This document shows, piece after piece, positions 25,376 through 39,400 of a stretch of DNA of 64,000 nucleotides. A program made the translations under genes and the position numbers. Under the pieces are notes generated by a model, which had not been told where the DNA came from, did no database searches, and was given only the letters and a program-made list of their open reading frames with translations. Numbering within the stretch: position 1 is the first letter of the stretch; every line of letters starts with the position of its first letter. Source of the stretch: Ligula intestinalis (Eukaryota > Platyhelminthes > Cestoda > Diphyllobothriidea > Diphyllobothriidae); the NCBI GenBank assembly GCA_036362985.1, contig JAYGXS010000001.1:53924629-53988628 (forward strand). The letters run 5' to 3'.

Positions 25376-26345
25376 CTTACTTATTTGTACGTGTTACGGC
25401 TGTAGTCATGACTGATCTAGCCGGTCTCAATTATGTCCCATATGATGCTTCTCCACGCGCGACGATCCGTGGCCGCAGACCTGGACAGTTCGATCCATTC
25501 TCTTCGCCAGCACCGGAGACCGAATACCGAAGGTCCGAGAACTATTTCTATGTCCTGACGGACTGAGTCGAGCCAGGTTTTAAGTTGACCCCCTCTTAGA
25601 CGTTTCCAACTAGGCTGCGGTTTCAAGGCGAAGGCAGTAGCACTGAGCTCTTGAGGGTGGCGACGAAACGAGTGTCCAAACCACCTCATCCGTCTTTCTT
25701 GAATGACCTGGGATATCCATGTGATTTTGTCACAGCGAGTGCGGACTGTCTCGTTTAAAACGAAGTTGGTATACTTCACTCGAAGGATACTCCTCAGACA
25801 GAAGTGGTCAAAGACTTCCAAAGAAATTCGCATCCGTATGGGAGGACGGATCGCACAGATGCACGGTACACGCGGATCTTTGTTGAGACAGAAATATCGC
25901 GTCGGGTTCATAAGCACTTCCGAAGGCTGGAGAACACTCGTCGGGCTGCGTCAATTCGGGAAACAATGTCATCCTTACTTTGTCCGTTCGGCAGCAACCT
26001 CGCTCCCAGGTATTTGAAACTGTCGACTTCTTCAAGTTGATAGCCACTAATCTGGAGAGATACCCTCTCTTCGGCATGGATACAGCATGAAAACACTTTT
26101 GTCTTCCCAGTGTTTATGGAAAAACCTGCCGATTTTGCGACCTCGTTCACCCGTGACGCCATGGAGTACAGATTGCCAAAGCTTGATGCTAGTAAAGCGA
26201 CATCCTCAGCATAGACGAGGTCAGTCAACCGGCGTCCGGATGCAAACTTAATATCGTCACTTTCGTGTAGGGCCTTCCCGAGAACCCAGTCAATGACGTA
26301 GTTAAAGGGGATGAGCGACAGGACACAGTCTTGCCAAACGCCTGA
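25376..26345 (-). mobile_element. RTE-type LINE, 5'-truncated copy
   Basis: Minus strand. It begins inside the RT (CVLSLIPFNYVIDWVL), continues through LVYAEDVALLASSFGNLYSM (the YADD box has become YAED), SINTGKTKVFSC and YQLEEVDSFKYLGARL, then the C-terminal LRSILRVKY...WFGHSFRRHPQEL...GGQLKTWLD. It ends with the same 3' tail as the 40.0-kb copy (CAGCCGTAACACGTACAAAT). The 5' truncation is usual for target-primed reverse transcription. Frames shift between RT and tail, so it is inactive. It has the same orientation as SETD3. Confidence 0.88.
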
Positions 26346-26909
26346 CCGAATAGCGAAGGGTCCTGGGAGGTTGTTAGGGACTAAAACCCACGCAGTGATA
26401 TATCATCTCCATGTTCCGCAGTGACCAGATAAATGCCCTCAAGCATCGTTACTCCTACACCTAACGAATGCCTGGTACAACTTCTAGGACATTGGATAAA
26501 AAGACATTTAAAAAAATTAGAAAATTAAGCAGTCCTTATGCATAACCTTAACCGTTTTCAGTACCTGTTAAAACTATCGCACACAAATAGCGTCGAATTG
26601 CATTTTCCCAAAAAAATATACATTTATGTGCGATAGGCACATCGAACTAACAAACTCTGTTCCATCGGTATTATAATTACTCTCCTAGAACTAAGTAAGT
26701 CAGACAAACAATAACGTTGCATTTTAGATGCTATTCAGGCTAGTAAATGGAAATGTTCGGACGACATGCAAGGCGAATACAAAACTTTTGTGAAAGTCGC
26801 AACGTGATTTTTAGAAACAAAATCTTTTTCCGTTGATTACGCTCTAAAAAAGAAAACTAGAAGCAAAGACGTGGAAGGTAAGAGGGATTTTCGGAGTAGA
26901 ACCGCTTAC

Positions 26910-27490
26910 CTGTCCTGTGTTTTTTGCTAGGTTACTTGTGTACTTCCTGATAAGGAGATCGATTCGGGTTTCGAGGAAAGTTAAAGCACCCGTATCGATG
27001 CGCGTTTGGTCGAACTCTGTGGATAACAACGTCTTGGATGCAGAAGTGAAGTCCTTTTCAACTTCTTCTGTGTAATGGCGCAAATCGTCTACAAAAAAGA
27101 TTATTATTAAGCTCTTAATTTTGTGGTGCATTAGTGTCGCAAAAGCACAGGAATGATCTACACTGCAAATATATCCTAGCAAACCTCGATAAACACAAAT
27201 TATTTAATACAAGAGATTTCATAAGTGAACGAGAAGGACTATGCAGAGTTCAACCTTTCCGGTCAAAATGATTTGCAAATGTATTTGTTACTTTCGGAAT
27301 AAGAGTAGTTATTGTTTCAGGAGTTTTAGGCAGAAAAGGAACTCAAATCATGGAATTCAGTGAATACAGCAAAGTGATGTATACATAGTATCGCGGATTA
27401 CCTTCATTCATTGCAAAAACTCGTGCGAAGCAGGCCAGCTCAGATGATGGAATAGTCGTGTCATTGCACGAAACAAGTGGAGAGACTTCG
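26910..27490 (-). CDS. SETD3: SETD3 exons 12-13: Rubis-subs-bind domain
   Basis: Exon 12 (27490-27402) reads TTIPSSELACFARVFAMNE, matching PPISAQLLAFLRVFCMTEE. Exon 13 (27088-26910) reads DDLRHYTEEVEKDF and then LTFLETRIDLLIRKYTSNL, matching LWTFLEDRASLLLKTYKTTI. It ends CAG|GTAAGC in phase 0, so at least one more exon follows to the left. Confidence 0.93.
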
Positions 27491-30400
27491 CTGAAACAAA
27501 AAACGAAAATAAAACATGAGGATGTTTTTATGCGCGGGTTCTTTAAATTGAACCGCCACTTCTTTATGCTAACGATTTATATGGAAAATTTTACATGTGC
27601 ATGGGTTGGCCTACATTGCGCGTGGTAAGTCTTTTCTTACGTCCCCCCTTTTTTTATTTGAACTACAATAATAAGGCCATCTGCGTACTACGCCGGCACC
27701 GTTTCAAAGGAAGTCGAATCTGACTTCAATTTACCGACAAACGCATTGATGATTCTGTGTAACGTCGACAGTTGTACATTTTGGCCATCATGTATAGTGT
27801 ATCACCATTGGATTTTATCTGTTATGCACGCCCATTTCATCCGGCATCCCAAAGCGATTGAAATGTTTTGGGATTATGCTACATGAAGAGCAATATCACA
27901 ACCCTACTTAATTAATATTTTCGAATCGCAAATAGATTTGAGAATTTTGATTAACTTTTTCGCATAGCCAAGGCTATTTTGATTGCAGCGTCCGAGGAAT
28001 GGGTTTAAAGTTTACGTTATTGTTTATCGTGGGCATTAGCTAGAAACCTAGACGCGTGTTTCGTCGATAACCTGCCGCTGTATGACACAGCTACGAGGGG
28101 TTTGGGTAATTAGTGGGTCCTCTAGCATTTCTTGTGTATCCTCTGGTAGCTACTCGACTTTTTAAATTATAACTTTTAAATTTCCTCAGAAATTAATTTC
28201 TAACTCGGAGCAGATCCGTAAATTTAAGAGTCTACAGACACAGACCGAAACTTAATATGAATATTTTAACCAAAGCCCAACAGTCACCCAAGTAATATAT
28301 CATTACACTAGCACCTGTAGACCTTTGAATTAGAAATGAAGCACTAGAGAAATTAAAAGGCTACAGTTTGCGCTTAAAAAGGCTACGGACATCTACATTT
28401 AATCGAGGAATATTGCGAAGTGTCAGACATTGAGTAACCAGATAGAGAAGTGCGCGCAACCCACCACCGGATAACAAGCGTCTGCTTCGGCTGTCTAGCT
28501 CACTAACATCATTGGACGAGGACCGCAAGACACGTTAGTAATTGTGGCCGTGCGCACCATTGTGTTTAGGCACGTTTGCGAGTTTTTCACGACATCGGTA
28601 GTAAAGTATTGGTACCTGTGGGCCCCCAGTACTAGAGTACTTGCAAGCTCCTACTTTTAAAATTTTCGCTTCCTCGGAGCCTAACCACTAGGCAGCAGTA
28701 GCAAGAAACGATTTACTAACAGTTAATATTGTAAATGTCGTCACCACCATTGGGATTTTATAGGGCAGCGAAACGAGCCAGATCTTACAATCCGTCGTCC
28801 TGGGGGCTGTTGTGAACGCCTCTTAACACTGTGTGGTTCTTACAGAAGGCCTTTCTACTAGTCGGATGCAACGAGCAGACAGCAGCTGTCGCTCCGTGTG
28901 AGTTCAGAAAGCGAGGAGTAATTAATATCTTACTGATTTGCAACATCACCATTAGGGATCTGATGGAAACATTTTGAATACAGGTGTAAACAGGGGATTA
29001 CCTATCGCAGTTAGTACCAATTAAAAGTACACACGGCTAAGAACGGGGATTTGAGCGTCAGGAAACGGTAAAAGACAGAGGCAATGCAAGATCCAAGTGG
29101 ACGTTTGACAGAGGGATTAGCCAGCGCAAGGCGAATGGAAGCATTTAAAACGTTATAAGATACTAACGGGGCATATCCAATCCGGCGCAGAAGGCCTGTA
29201 CGGAGTTCCAGCAGTTTGTCGAACTTGCTTAAACCTGCAAATGAGTAGAGTTGTTAGAAGCAGGTGATGCAGAGGGCTGCAGAGCAAAGGGGAAAAAAGA
29301 CGGTTGGTTGATTGCTGGCCAGTGATAAAGACTACGGATATTTCAAGAACAGTCATTGCCACATTTTTAGAACGGGTCCTAGCTAAAATAAGCAAAAGCG
29401 GCCAGTGTCAGTACGATTTGCGTGGATAATCTTTTACAAGTTAGGAACGTCATGGGTTAACAGTCCAGACAAGCACGCCCACTACAGTCAATATAGTTTC
29501 AGTTTAATTACTGGATCCAAGGAAAATATAGGTACGACGACAGTGCTAGATACTACAGAACTAAACTTAAACGACAGGTCGAAGACTTTACAGCCGTTAT
29601 AATCAGCAAAAGGCCTGAAACTGAGTCTGCGGAGGCTATGGCGTTACTTGTCCTAACGTTTTATTAACACAAGGGAAATCACGGGTGAGTCAAGTGAGCC
29701 GATAGAAAGGGGCATAATATATAAGTGCACCATGGGTCATGCCACGACAATGCGACAACTCACACAATCAAACTTTTTACGCAGAACTCACATTCCAACA
29801 TAGTAACTTATTTTCTTCTTACAGATTCAGGTGATGCGAACGAATAAGGAATGAGGTGACAGCGATTTCAAAAGTATATTTAAAATAAAGCCCAGCAATC
29901 AGCGAAACAAGAACTCGTAACCTATTTTGTTCTTTGTTTGAGGCGCGGAGACCAACATGTTTTGTTTAGTCACAGAACGACTGAACGAATAGCAAGAAAC
30001 ACGGCAGTCAGCCACCGATTAAGCCGCTTCAATTCTGCACTTCGTCACCTTAACTATGATATTTACTAGCTTATCCTGAAATAATGCGATAATTTGTTCG
30101 GCACAACAGGGCACAATAGGCCTGCTTGTGAGGATCATAAATTCTTGCATAGAGTGCCTATAGATGGTTCATTCGCATGATCACCGACAAAAGCAGTACT
30201 GCAAAAGTGTTGTAGTCAAATCTCTCAGTCTTTTGACACTGGGAGATCAAGAAAGAGCTTATTATTCTAAAAAGAAACTCAGCACAAGGTCTTGATTATT
30301 TGATTGACTTCATTTTTTTCTTACTGGACATGGGAACTGTTACAGGATAGAAGGTGTTGTTCAGAGATATCCATGCCAACGATTATACAAAGAACGGCGA

Positions 30401-33400
30401 AAACAGGTACAATTTTGAGCACCTATGGTAAGCGACAGTTCGACCGTCGATTTTGACAATGCTAATTGCGTGATTTGACAAGCTGAAGGCAACCGCAATG
30501 ACTTTCGCAGCATCTACCGCACCGCATTCTCTTTTCTCTCACCTACCTCTGTTCTGTGTCAAGAGGGAGTCAAGAATGCCAGAGGCGGAATCGGGTGCAG
30601 GAAGCTGGCGCGGCCGAAGCCACCCCTATGCATGCCGCCGCACCTGGCTCGGATCCCAGTTGCGTGGGAATGCCACAAAGGCCGCATTAAGAAGGAGCCA
30701 TTGCAGCCTGACGCTCATTCTGCCAGTCAGCGACTCCATACAACAGAGCACCCATTGAAGGTGACCGCGCAGTCTGAGTCTCCTGTCAGTTGACAAACTC
30801 CCAAGCCTTTCAGCCTATCCTAAGCACCCTTATTATAGTAAACATGCAATTCCTAGGTAGTACAACCCCCGGGTGATGCGAGAGAAAAGCCCGATCCCCA
30901 AACAGAAGCTGCCAATTGCCTACCAACTACAATGCTGTTGTGAAGAATGACAATGTAGCAAGTAAACTGGCCAAAAGTGACAGGCGAGGATGCATAAGAA
31001 TCATCTGGGGATTATATAATTTGTAAGTGGCTATGCACACGGCTTCAACCGGCTACGAGTTTGACTTGGCCGTCGAAGACATTTTTGGCTAAGGAGAAAA
31101 CTACGCAGTAAATGTTCTAAGTCTAGATAATTTAAGACACTAAATTCTCCCGCACTTGTGTAACTTAGCGGGCACGCCTTACTAACGGGACAACCTTTCC
31201 AGGATGCCACTTGTGACGCTTATCCGCTGTAATGAACAATTGTCGAAGTCGCAAACGATAACTTAGCACCAGTAGCGGTTTTTGAAGCCACCACTAGGCA
31301 AATGCAAAGAATCACACGGGTGTATAGGAAGGCATGGGTGCGAACTGGTGTGACTAGCAGCATATCTTTTACACCCCTACCCCCTAGAAGCGTTGACTTC
31401 GCACTCGATTCGTCAGTCTCTGTTTATGAAGGGGTTGCTTCTTGTACTAATATCCTGGTCAAGTGTTTGCTGTGATTGAGTAGTTCATGGCGTGTGTATG
31501 ATGAGTATGTAGCCCACTAACTGAGCTGCATTTTAGATGCGCTGGAACATCATTACGGGGGTTATTCAGAATGCGGCATGCATACTCAGATTGCGCTCTC
31601 ATAACAAATGCCGAACATGGGGGTGGTGACATGCGTAAGTTCAGGCTTATGCCATGCCAACCACCTGCATCCAGTCTTTTTGACTCTGTTTTGATACCGC
31701 GCGCAGGTACATGAGAGGAGAGTGTGCGGTAGATGCATCGTAAGTCTACTACCATATAAACCTAATCCAGGCGCAAGTCACCGCCTCTACAGCACCATCA
31801 TGTGGGGCACACAGTGAACCTCGGCGGATGCGACGGTCTTGATGGGGGGGGGGGGGCAACTGAGTAATGTGAACATTGCCAATAGAGGAGAATATCCTAG
31901 CCATCACTGCACCAATTAAGCCCTCAAGCGGTGGCTAAAGGAACTGACAATTATAGTACGCATGCGGGTGACCGCTACAAACTATAAATACCGTGTAATC
32001 TGTGCATGTATCACCCTGATCTGCGCATGTCTCAGACTGTTCTACTATTACCTATAATTAAGGATTCCCGAGGGAATCCGAAACGTCAGGACAATAGCCT
32101 CCTGTTTCAGTGATCGCTTCTTCTTCTGAATGTGAACATGTATACCCATCTCAGCAAACGCTCCGTCTTCCTCACGATAAGCATCTGCCGGTCAGAGGGC
32201 AGATACTAAAAAGAACATGAAAAGGAAATTACGAAGAGGTTGAGATGACAAACCGTCGCCTGGACATCGGTGTCAGTTTAAAGTATGGTTGACGTTAACT
32301 GGAAGGGAACTGGGTTTAAAGTAACAGTGATTTAAAGCATATGTTCGCCCCCTTTACTGTGGATTGACAGCAGTCGACAGAGCTTAACCTTAGACGTGTA
32401 TACAACAGATATAATCATGCGAGGTCAAACTGCGAGCTGAAAGAAGACATTCTGCCAGCTGCTCAAAAACGAACATCCACACATAAAAGGAGAAAACTTA
32501 CTTAAAAATAGCGGTGTGCGATGGTGTGGGTTAACGGGAGGCACAAAGCCACAGTACAGGAGGAACTCGGTACTATTGCGTCGGCCATAGTCCATAAATA
32601 TCTGCGCCGCAAAAAAGAGACAGGGGATGACGGGAAACTTGCATTAAGAACTGATCAAAAACAAACATGCAAAATGGCTCGTAAAAAACAGTTCCAATAT
32701 TAACTACCCAGGTAGTTGTTGACAGATTGTTAGTTATGTAAGCCCGAGTAAGGATGGAGAGGTTTTTCAAGTTACCCAGCCCACAACCTCGACTTTCAGC
32801 TATTGGGATGACTTTAGGAAAAAAGGAGTTAGCTGCAAATTCTATAATCTCAACCATTTACTATATTTGGCAGAACACGTGTAATAGAACGCTTGTGTCA
32901 GTTTAGAAATTGCAAACCGCAAAGTTAAGAATAGGAGCCATAAGTAATGAATCGCAAGTCTCCGGAAGTGGATGGAACCCCTGCATAACGCTGCAGTAGT
33001 CTAGGTAATTGCGAAAGGCCTCAGGATTTCATGGGAAATTTCGAGCAGACTTAAATTCGTAAGTGAACTGATGAAAGTATGCACCGCAAATACTCATCAG
33101 AAATCATGTGTGCTTGTTCCAAGATGCAGATGCAAGTGTTAAATATTTGAAGGGATGTTAATATGATGAATATACTACCAGGAAGTTTTGCAATGAGATC
33201 TAATCTTTATGTGGAATAGTTATTTTCATTCTATACCTCAAAGCAGTTAATATTCGGACTTGCCGGTCAACTCTTGTCGATAACGGTTGATTAGGGTAAT
33301 AAGAAGGGCATGCATCAAACTTTCGGCCATGGTTGTTGGAAGGGGCAAACAGGAGTTTCTATCTTTTACCCAGAACCTCTCGCGATCATCTATTACTTGC

Positions 33401-36400
33401 TATATCAGAACGCACTGGTTACGGCTGGAACCTTCACCTGCGAAAGTAGGCCTTAGAAGCCTTTCTTTCCTTTATCATAAATTTTTCATCTGTTTTAAAA
33501 AGCTTTTATTCGCAGGGGCAATTAAATATAAAGCGGAACATATTGTTTCATTTTCAGTTATATCTTGAGTGTCCCTAAATGTATGACACATCCATCTTTA
33601 GTATGGCAGTTTTTATTTGTAATTATACTGTTTGATTATATTTTTAAAACGGATTAATTAACAGATTCTAGAAAAAAAAACACTCGGTTGGCATGTGCAA
33701 TTTGCGTTTTTCTTTGATGACGCAAAAAACTTTAGTAATCGTAAATAGGTTTATAATTTTTGGGCGCCCAATAAAACTGGCATTTCTTGAAATACAATGC
33801 CTATAAAAGAACACCTCAGACATACAATTCCTGCATTGGTGCAAAAGGTTGTTCAACTTTCTATGCCCACGAACAATGATCAAAACTTGAAGAAGTCTAT
33901 CAAAGTCGGCGGCTCGGTGTAAGAACGCTAACTGCAAGGTTTATATGAGAATCTATGACGAAAATCCATTTTCGAAGTAATAAACCTGTCCGCTGAACCA
34001 ATGCAGCACTCAACATTCTTGGATGAATTTAAAAGTATGTCGATTTTGACTCCGTCCCACAGAAGTTGCTAGCTTCTTTTAGGATCTGTTGACGCATCCT
34101 TCGCGAACAAAAATAGCGCCATCCTAAGCAGTATCAAGCCCATTTATAACAACAGCGGCCACCATCCGGTGGAAGCAAACGGTCAAAAATTTCAAAATAC
34201 TAATATTTTGCCATAATTTTTGGCAACTCAGTTGTGTATCATTATTCATCACGATTTTAGGAGCGAAAAACGATAATATCTTCATCTATGATCAATTTTG
34301 AGACAAGCGTAAAGAGCTCATAGACTTTGTTGGCATCGCAACTACAGAAGAGGGAAAAGGAATCTGTTTGGATGTCCCCGGTAATAAAAATTACCTCAGA
34401 TGACGGCGGACAATCCTCCATCGCATAGAACTCAATCGTTTTCGCTTCAACGTTGACGTCTGTTGTTGCCTGGAAAAAATGTTTTGAAAATAACAGATAA
34501 CGGTAAAAATGCAGATGTATGAAAACAGCGAGAAAGGCATTGATGTATGAGGGATTGGCAGGAATAAATGGAGTGATCGAAAATTACACAATTATAGTTC
34601 AAGTACCTTGCCAGTGCGGTGATTGATCATATCCCAGAGTGGAATTAAACAGAGTATTTCTTTCTCCGGGGAGACGGGGTCCGGTAACCGGTTATTTCTG
34701 CTCATCACGACCGATACAGCCCAGCTGGACGAAGAAAAAAATGGTTTGCGGGTAGGAGATATATCTGGGCTGCCAACCACTAACTGCAACTTGTGTTTCA
34801 AACCAGCTATTTCGCCGCCAACTGAAGGAAACAGTAAAAGGATCAAGATGGAGTTCAAGAAAGCCGCCTGGAGATTTTAAACATGCAACCATTATCCAAA
34901 TTCCCTGTAATTTTCCTTGCGTCATCCTCCTGAAGTCCGCGCTGCCGCTTGAGGTAATTGTTTCCGCTTTTGTTAATGTGGATGTTGCCGTTCGATGAAG
35001 CCTACCGTCTTTAAGCCTCTTCAATGATGCTCTAAAGCCAAAATCGCCAAAGGAAAATTTAAGGTTTTTAAAGCCTTGCTCTGATAAATTCCTCTTTTAT
35101 TTCCCTAATTTTACTTAGAAGGTGACTGTCTATGGTGGTCGGCGTACCTTCTGAGACAGAACTTCGACAGAGGAGTTGGCCCTCCACTAGTACTATGCAA
35201 ACGAAAAGCGCTAGCGGAGAAAAAACCTGAAGTAAATTGTCTTAGGACAATCGTGGGTTGCATTACACCTAAACTGTACATTATTATCTAAACTACGTGT
35301 GAGTTCAACGAGCGACTGAACCCTCGGATTTTTGATTCGGTCGTGCAATATTTTTAGGAATGTATGATCTTGTTTGTGGTGCCTTTGGAGACTGATGAAG
35401 ATGTGAACATATTTACTACGCATCACTGTCCTCACATGATCAATTTTGTTAAGTAGTGTCACATTCCGTTTTAAACTCGTTAAAAACCTCTTTCCATAAA
35501 AAGCTCTGCCCGCAAATTTGATTGTCAGAGAGGTCTTCGTGTTCAACAGAACTCCCAAAAGCCACCAATTCATTGAAAATTGGCAGAAAGATGTAAAAAT
35601 TGCAACTTTTTGCAAAAAAAATGAAACGGAATAAAGAAGGCTTTAGAGAACGGTAGTTGTAATAAGTCAAAACACGTGTAACAAATTGCAAGAGCGATGA
35701 GACGTATGGAGTTAAAGTTCTATGATCTATGAAGGATAATCTGCATGCCCCCAGCATAACTTCTTAGGTTAACACGTACCTAAGGAGTGCAATTTCAGTA
35801 CACATTAAGATATATGACGAAAATGCAAGTCCGATATGACAAACCGTGATATCATTACTACAAAACCGATAACGTATAAGGGTTTTTGCCCTGACTAGAC
35901 TTTCGCATATGACAGGGACATGAAGAACCTGTGAACGCTGAGTAAAAAAACTATCATTTTCACCGCTGCAGCTTGTGGCGAATAATAAAGGTGAATTGAC
36001 GAAACAAATCTCAGACACTCGGTGTTCAAGCCATGATGAGGCAGACACAATCGCGATGGAGCGGAGACGCATAAATGAAGAATGTCTGCCTGGGCGGCTA
36101 CTCCAGGGGGAAGTCGCTGTAGGACAGCCTGAGGATCTGCCACAAGCAGTTGCAAACAAATCAGAATGCATGTGTAGACCTCGAACAAGATCAACCGGCC
36201 TATGGCACTGGTGTCAAAATTGAAGCAATATTTTTTTCGAAACCAACGTAACAGAGGCTGTCAAGGACAAAGGAAAGACTAGCAAGACTCTAGTGCAGCA
36301 CATCAGCGATGCAAGCCTTCAATCTATCATTTTTTGTGCGCCTTCAGCGGAAATTTACGGCAGGGACTGACCTCATAGCACATGTGCGAACTTAGTGCAA

Positions 36401-39400
36401 TGTCTGCACAACTAGCTGGCCTTTTATCTTACAAAAAGCTATTACTAGTATCATCAGGGAGAACACTCCTATCATCCTGCCCAAAATCATACCCATTGAC
36501 CGCCCCGTCAGCAATCTGGACTCAGCTCCAATCCGTCCCAATCTCGACCGAACCCTAGGAAAGCGGGTTACCCGTTAACCAAGCTGCAGGCTACCTGGCG
36601 CGTCCACGGGTGGCGGATAGTGGCGCGGCCTTCAGTGAAGGTTAGCTGCAAAATAAGCTGGCTCCCGGGTCTGGCGAATAAGCAGTCGCGGAAGCAGCAG
36701 CGACAGCGTTACCAGGGCGCGGTGGGCTGAGGTCTGGCGCCTTATAAAATGCTGCAAGGCCCAATGACGACACTGTGACATGGCGAGCGTGAACCGCCAT
36801 TAAATAAGTTTGCTTGCCACCACCACCACCACTGCCTTGTGCTTAGGTTCTTGAGCCAAAGTGCTAGAGGAGACAACCTCGAACAAAGAATCCGAGCGAC
36901 CGTAGGAGACCCGCCTGTATTTAAAATTCCCAAGAAACCTCATGACATGCTTACTTACGATTCTACGACCAATGCTACGGCGTCCGCGGGAACCGACGCG
37001 CTTCCCAACCCTTGTCCGGTGGTGTGGTGAATAATATGCACGTTGGACTGCTCAACAAAAAACGGACTCTTGGTATTGGATGCTGGAATGTGCGAACATT
37101 TTCGGAACCTGGCACTCACAGTCTCCATGAATATCACGTTAATGTTTGTTGCCTGTCCAAAGTCCGACTCCCCGATTCAGGCGCCCGAGAAATCAAAATC
37201 ACGGGAGGCAATTCCTATCTCACCTTGTATCACAGTAGTCAGAGTGACTCATCTGGTTGAAACGGTGTGGCTAGTACCCTCTCGGAACAAGCCAAACGTG
37301 TACTACTGGCATGGGAACCAGTCAACGACCGAATGGCCTATGTTCGACTAAAAGGCTATTTTACGAACATCTCGGTCGTATCTGTGTATGCACCTACGTT
37401 GGCAGCTGAACAGCAAGAGAAAGACAATTTCTACTCGCAGCTGCAGGAGCTAGTCGAAAGACTCCCTCGACGTGACCTGTTAATTGTTGCCGGGGACTGG
37501 AATGGCCGGACTGGGCCCGGTGACCCGACAAACAGCCACCTTCTTGGTCGTTTTGGGCTTGGCTCTCGAATAGACAACGGTGAGAGGATGCTGCAGTTTG
37601 CTGAACTAAACCGACTGGCTGTTACCAACACATGCTTTCAGCATCGTCACAAACATCTACTGACCTAGTATTCGAACGACGGCCGTACCGCCAGTCAGAT
37701 CGATTACATTCTAGTTGGTTCACGGTTTTGCAGCTGGGTCCACGATAGCAGGTCAATGTGAGGTGTCGAAACCGGTAACGTCCATGGGTCTAACCATGCT
37801 CTCGTTCGCACGCGCCTGAAGGTTCACCTCTCATCTGCGATCAAAATGCCACGTGCGAGACGCCTTGATGTCGCAAAGCCCCGGCAAACCAACACTACCG
37901 AGGCTCTAAGCACAGAAATCCGGTGCCGTCTTACGACCCAGGCTGACAGCGAAGGCAGTAGCAGGTGGCCAGCACTGAAGACATCCATCTACGTGGCAGC
38001 TGAGAGAATTATCGGATTCACTCAGCGGCGCCGCAGTGACTGGATCAGCGGAAGAACCCTGCAGCTGTCGACTGAGACGACTCTAGCCAGGTCCCGCAAC
38101 GATGCCACCTTCCGCCAACTTCGAAAGCTGACAGCAAAGTCGGCTAGAGTTGACCGGCAGAAGCATTGGTCCGAAAGGGCGACTTCTATGGAGCAGGCTT
38201 CAAATGTTGGTGACACTCGAAAATTGTACCAAGCCATCCGCCAAGTTTGTGGTAAGCCCTCGAGACTCTGTGGTTTTGTTCGTGATGTGAATGGAGGCTT
38301 TATTGCTGAGAACTCGGCCAAGGTCGATCGCTGGCGTGAACACTTCGAGCACCTCCTCGACCTTGATAAACAACCCATCACACCCTCCCTCTACGCCACA
38401 GCGGAGTTTGAACCCTCCCCTGTCTACGCAGTGTCGTGTGACCTCCCTTCCGAAGGCGAAGTTACCGATGTAATGCAGAGGCTACGCAACAATTAAGCGT
38501 GCGGAGAGGACGGTATTCCTGCGGAAATTTACAAATCCTCTGTCGACATCCTGACTCCTCGGCTTCATGAGGTGATTGTACAGGCGTGGCGAGAAGAGGC
38601 CGTTCCCGATGACTGGGGCTTAGGCATCCTTGTACCTGTCAACAAGAAGGGAGATAATACAAGATGTGAGAACTACGCGGCATAAGTTTTATCGATGTTG
38701 CTGCAAAGATCTTCGCTATTGTTCTTCTCAGGTGCTTCCAGTCTGTACGCGACTCCAGGTCACAACCCAATCAGGCCGGATTCCGCGCTGTGCGTGGATA
38801 TGCGGATCAGATCTTCACACTGAGGCGCACTCTAGAATTTCGCCACAGCTACCAGCAACCGACGGCCGTTTGCTTTGTCGACTTTGCCGCCGCATTCGAT
38901 TCCATCCATCGTGAGTCCCTGTGGCGAATAATGGAACTGGATAAAGTGCCAACCAAACTCATTGCCATGATTAAGGCCTACTATCGGTCTACCACCGCAC
39001 GAGTCCTGGTCCACAACAATCTCTCTCAATCGTTCTATATCCGGTCTGTTGTCCTTCAGGGCTGCGTCCTTTCGCCCATTCTGTTTAACTACGTCATTGA
39101 CTGGATTCTCGGCAAGGCCCTACACGAAGACGACGGTGTTGAGCTTGCACCCGGACGCCGACTAACTGATCGTGACTACGCCGATGATATTGCACTGCTA
39201 GCCTCAAGCTTTAGTGGTCTACAGTCTGTAGTGGCGCGGTTAAATGAGATCGCTATGTCGGTTAGCATGTCCATAAATTCCGGAAAGACGAAGTTATTCT
39301 CGAGCTGCATCTCTGACCAGGAGAAGGCATTCCTGGGGAGTAATCGTCATCAACTTGAAGAAGTAGAAAGCTTTATTACCTCAGAACGAGGCTGCTACCA

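Larger units (their letters stand above)
27491..32501 (-). other. SETD3 introns 10-11: content
   Basis: Intron 11 (27491-29167) shows nothing recognisable. Intron 10 (29235-32501) holds R1 copies D and E, a G run at 31843-31855 and a PLE 3' fragment at about 31948-32150. Confidence 0.7.

Noticed and set aside
33668..33937. Minus-strand frame with KVFCVIKEKRKL, first taken for the SETD3 RVFCMTEEELK exon
   Set aside because: The true exon with far better similarity and matching phase is at 27490-27402; this frame fits neither phase nor order.
34030..34080. Minus-strand DGVKID peptide resembling the SETD3 DRVKIK stretch
   Set aside because: Exon 10 at 32601-32502 supplies this region in phase; the short match is chance.
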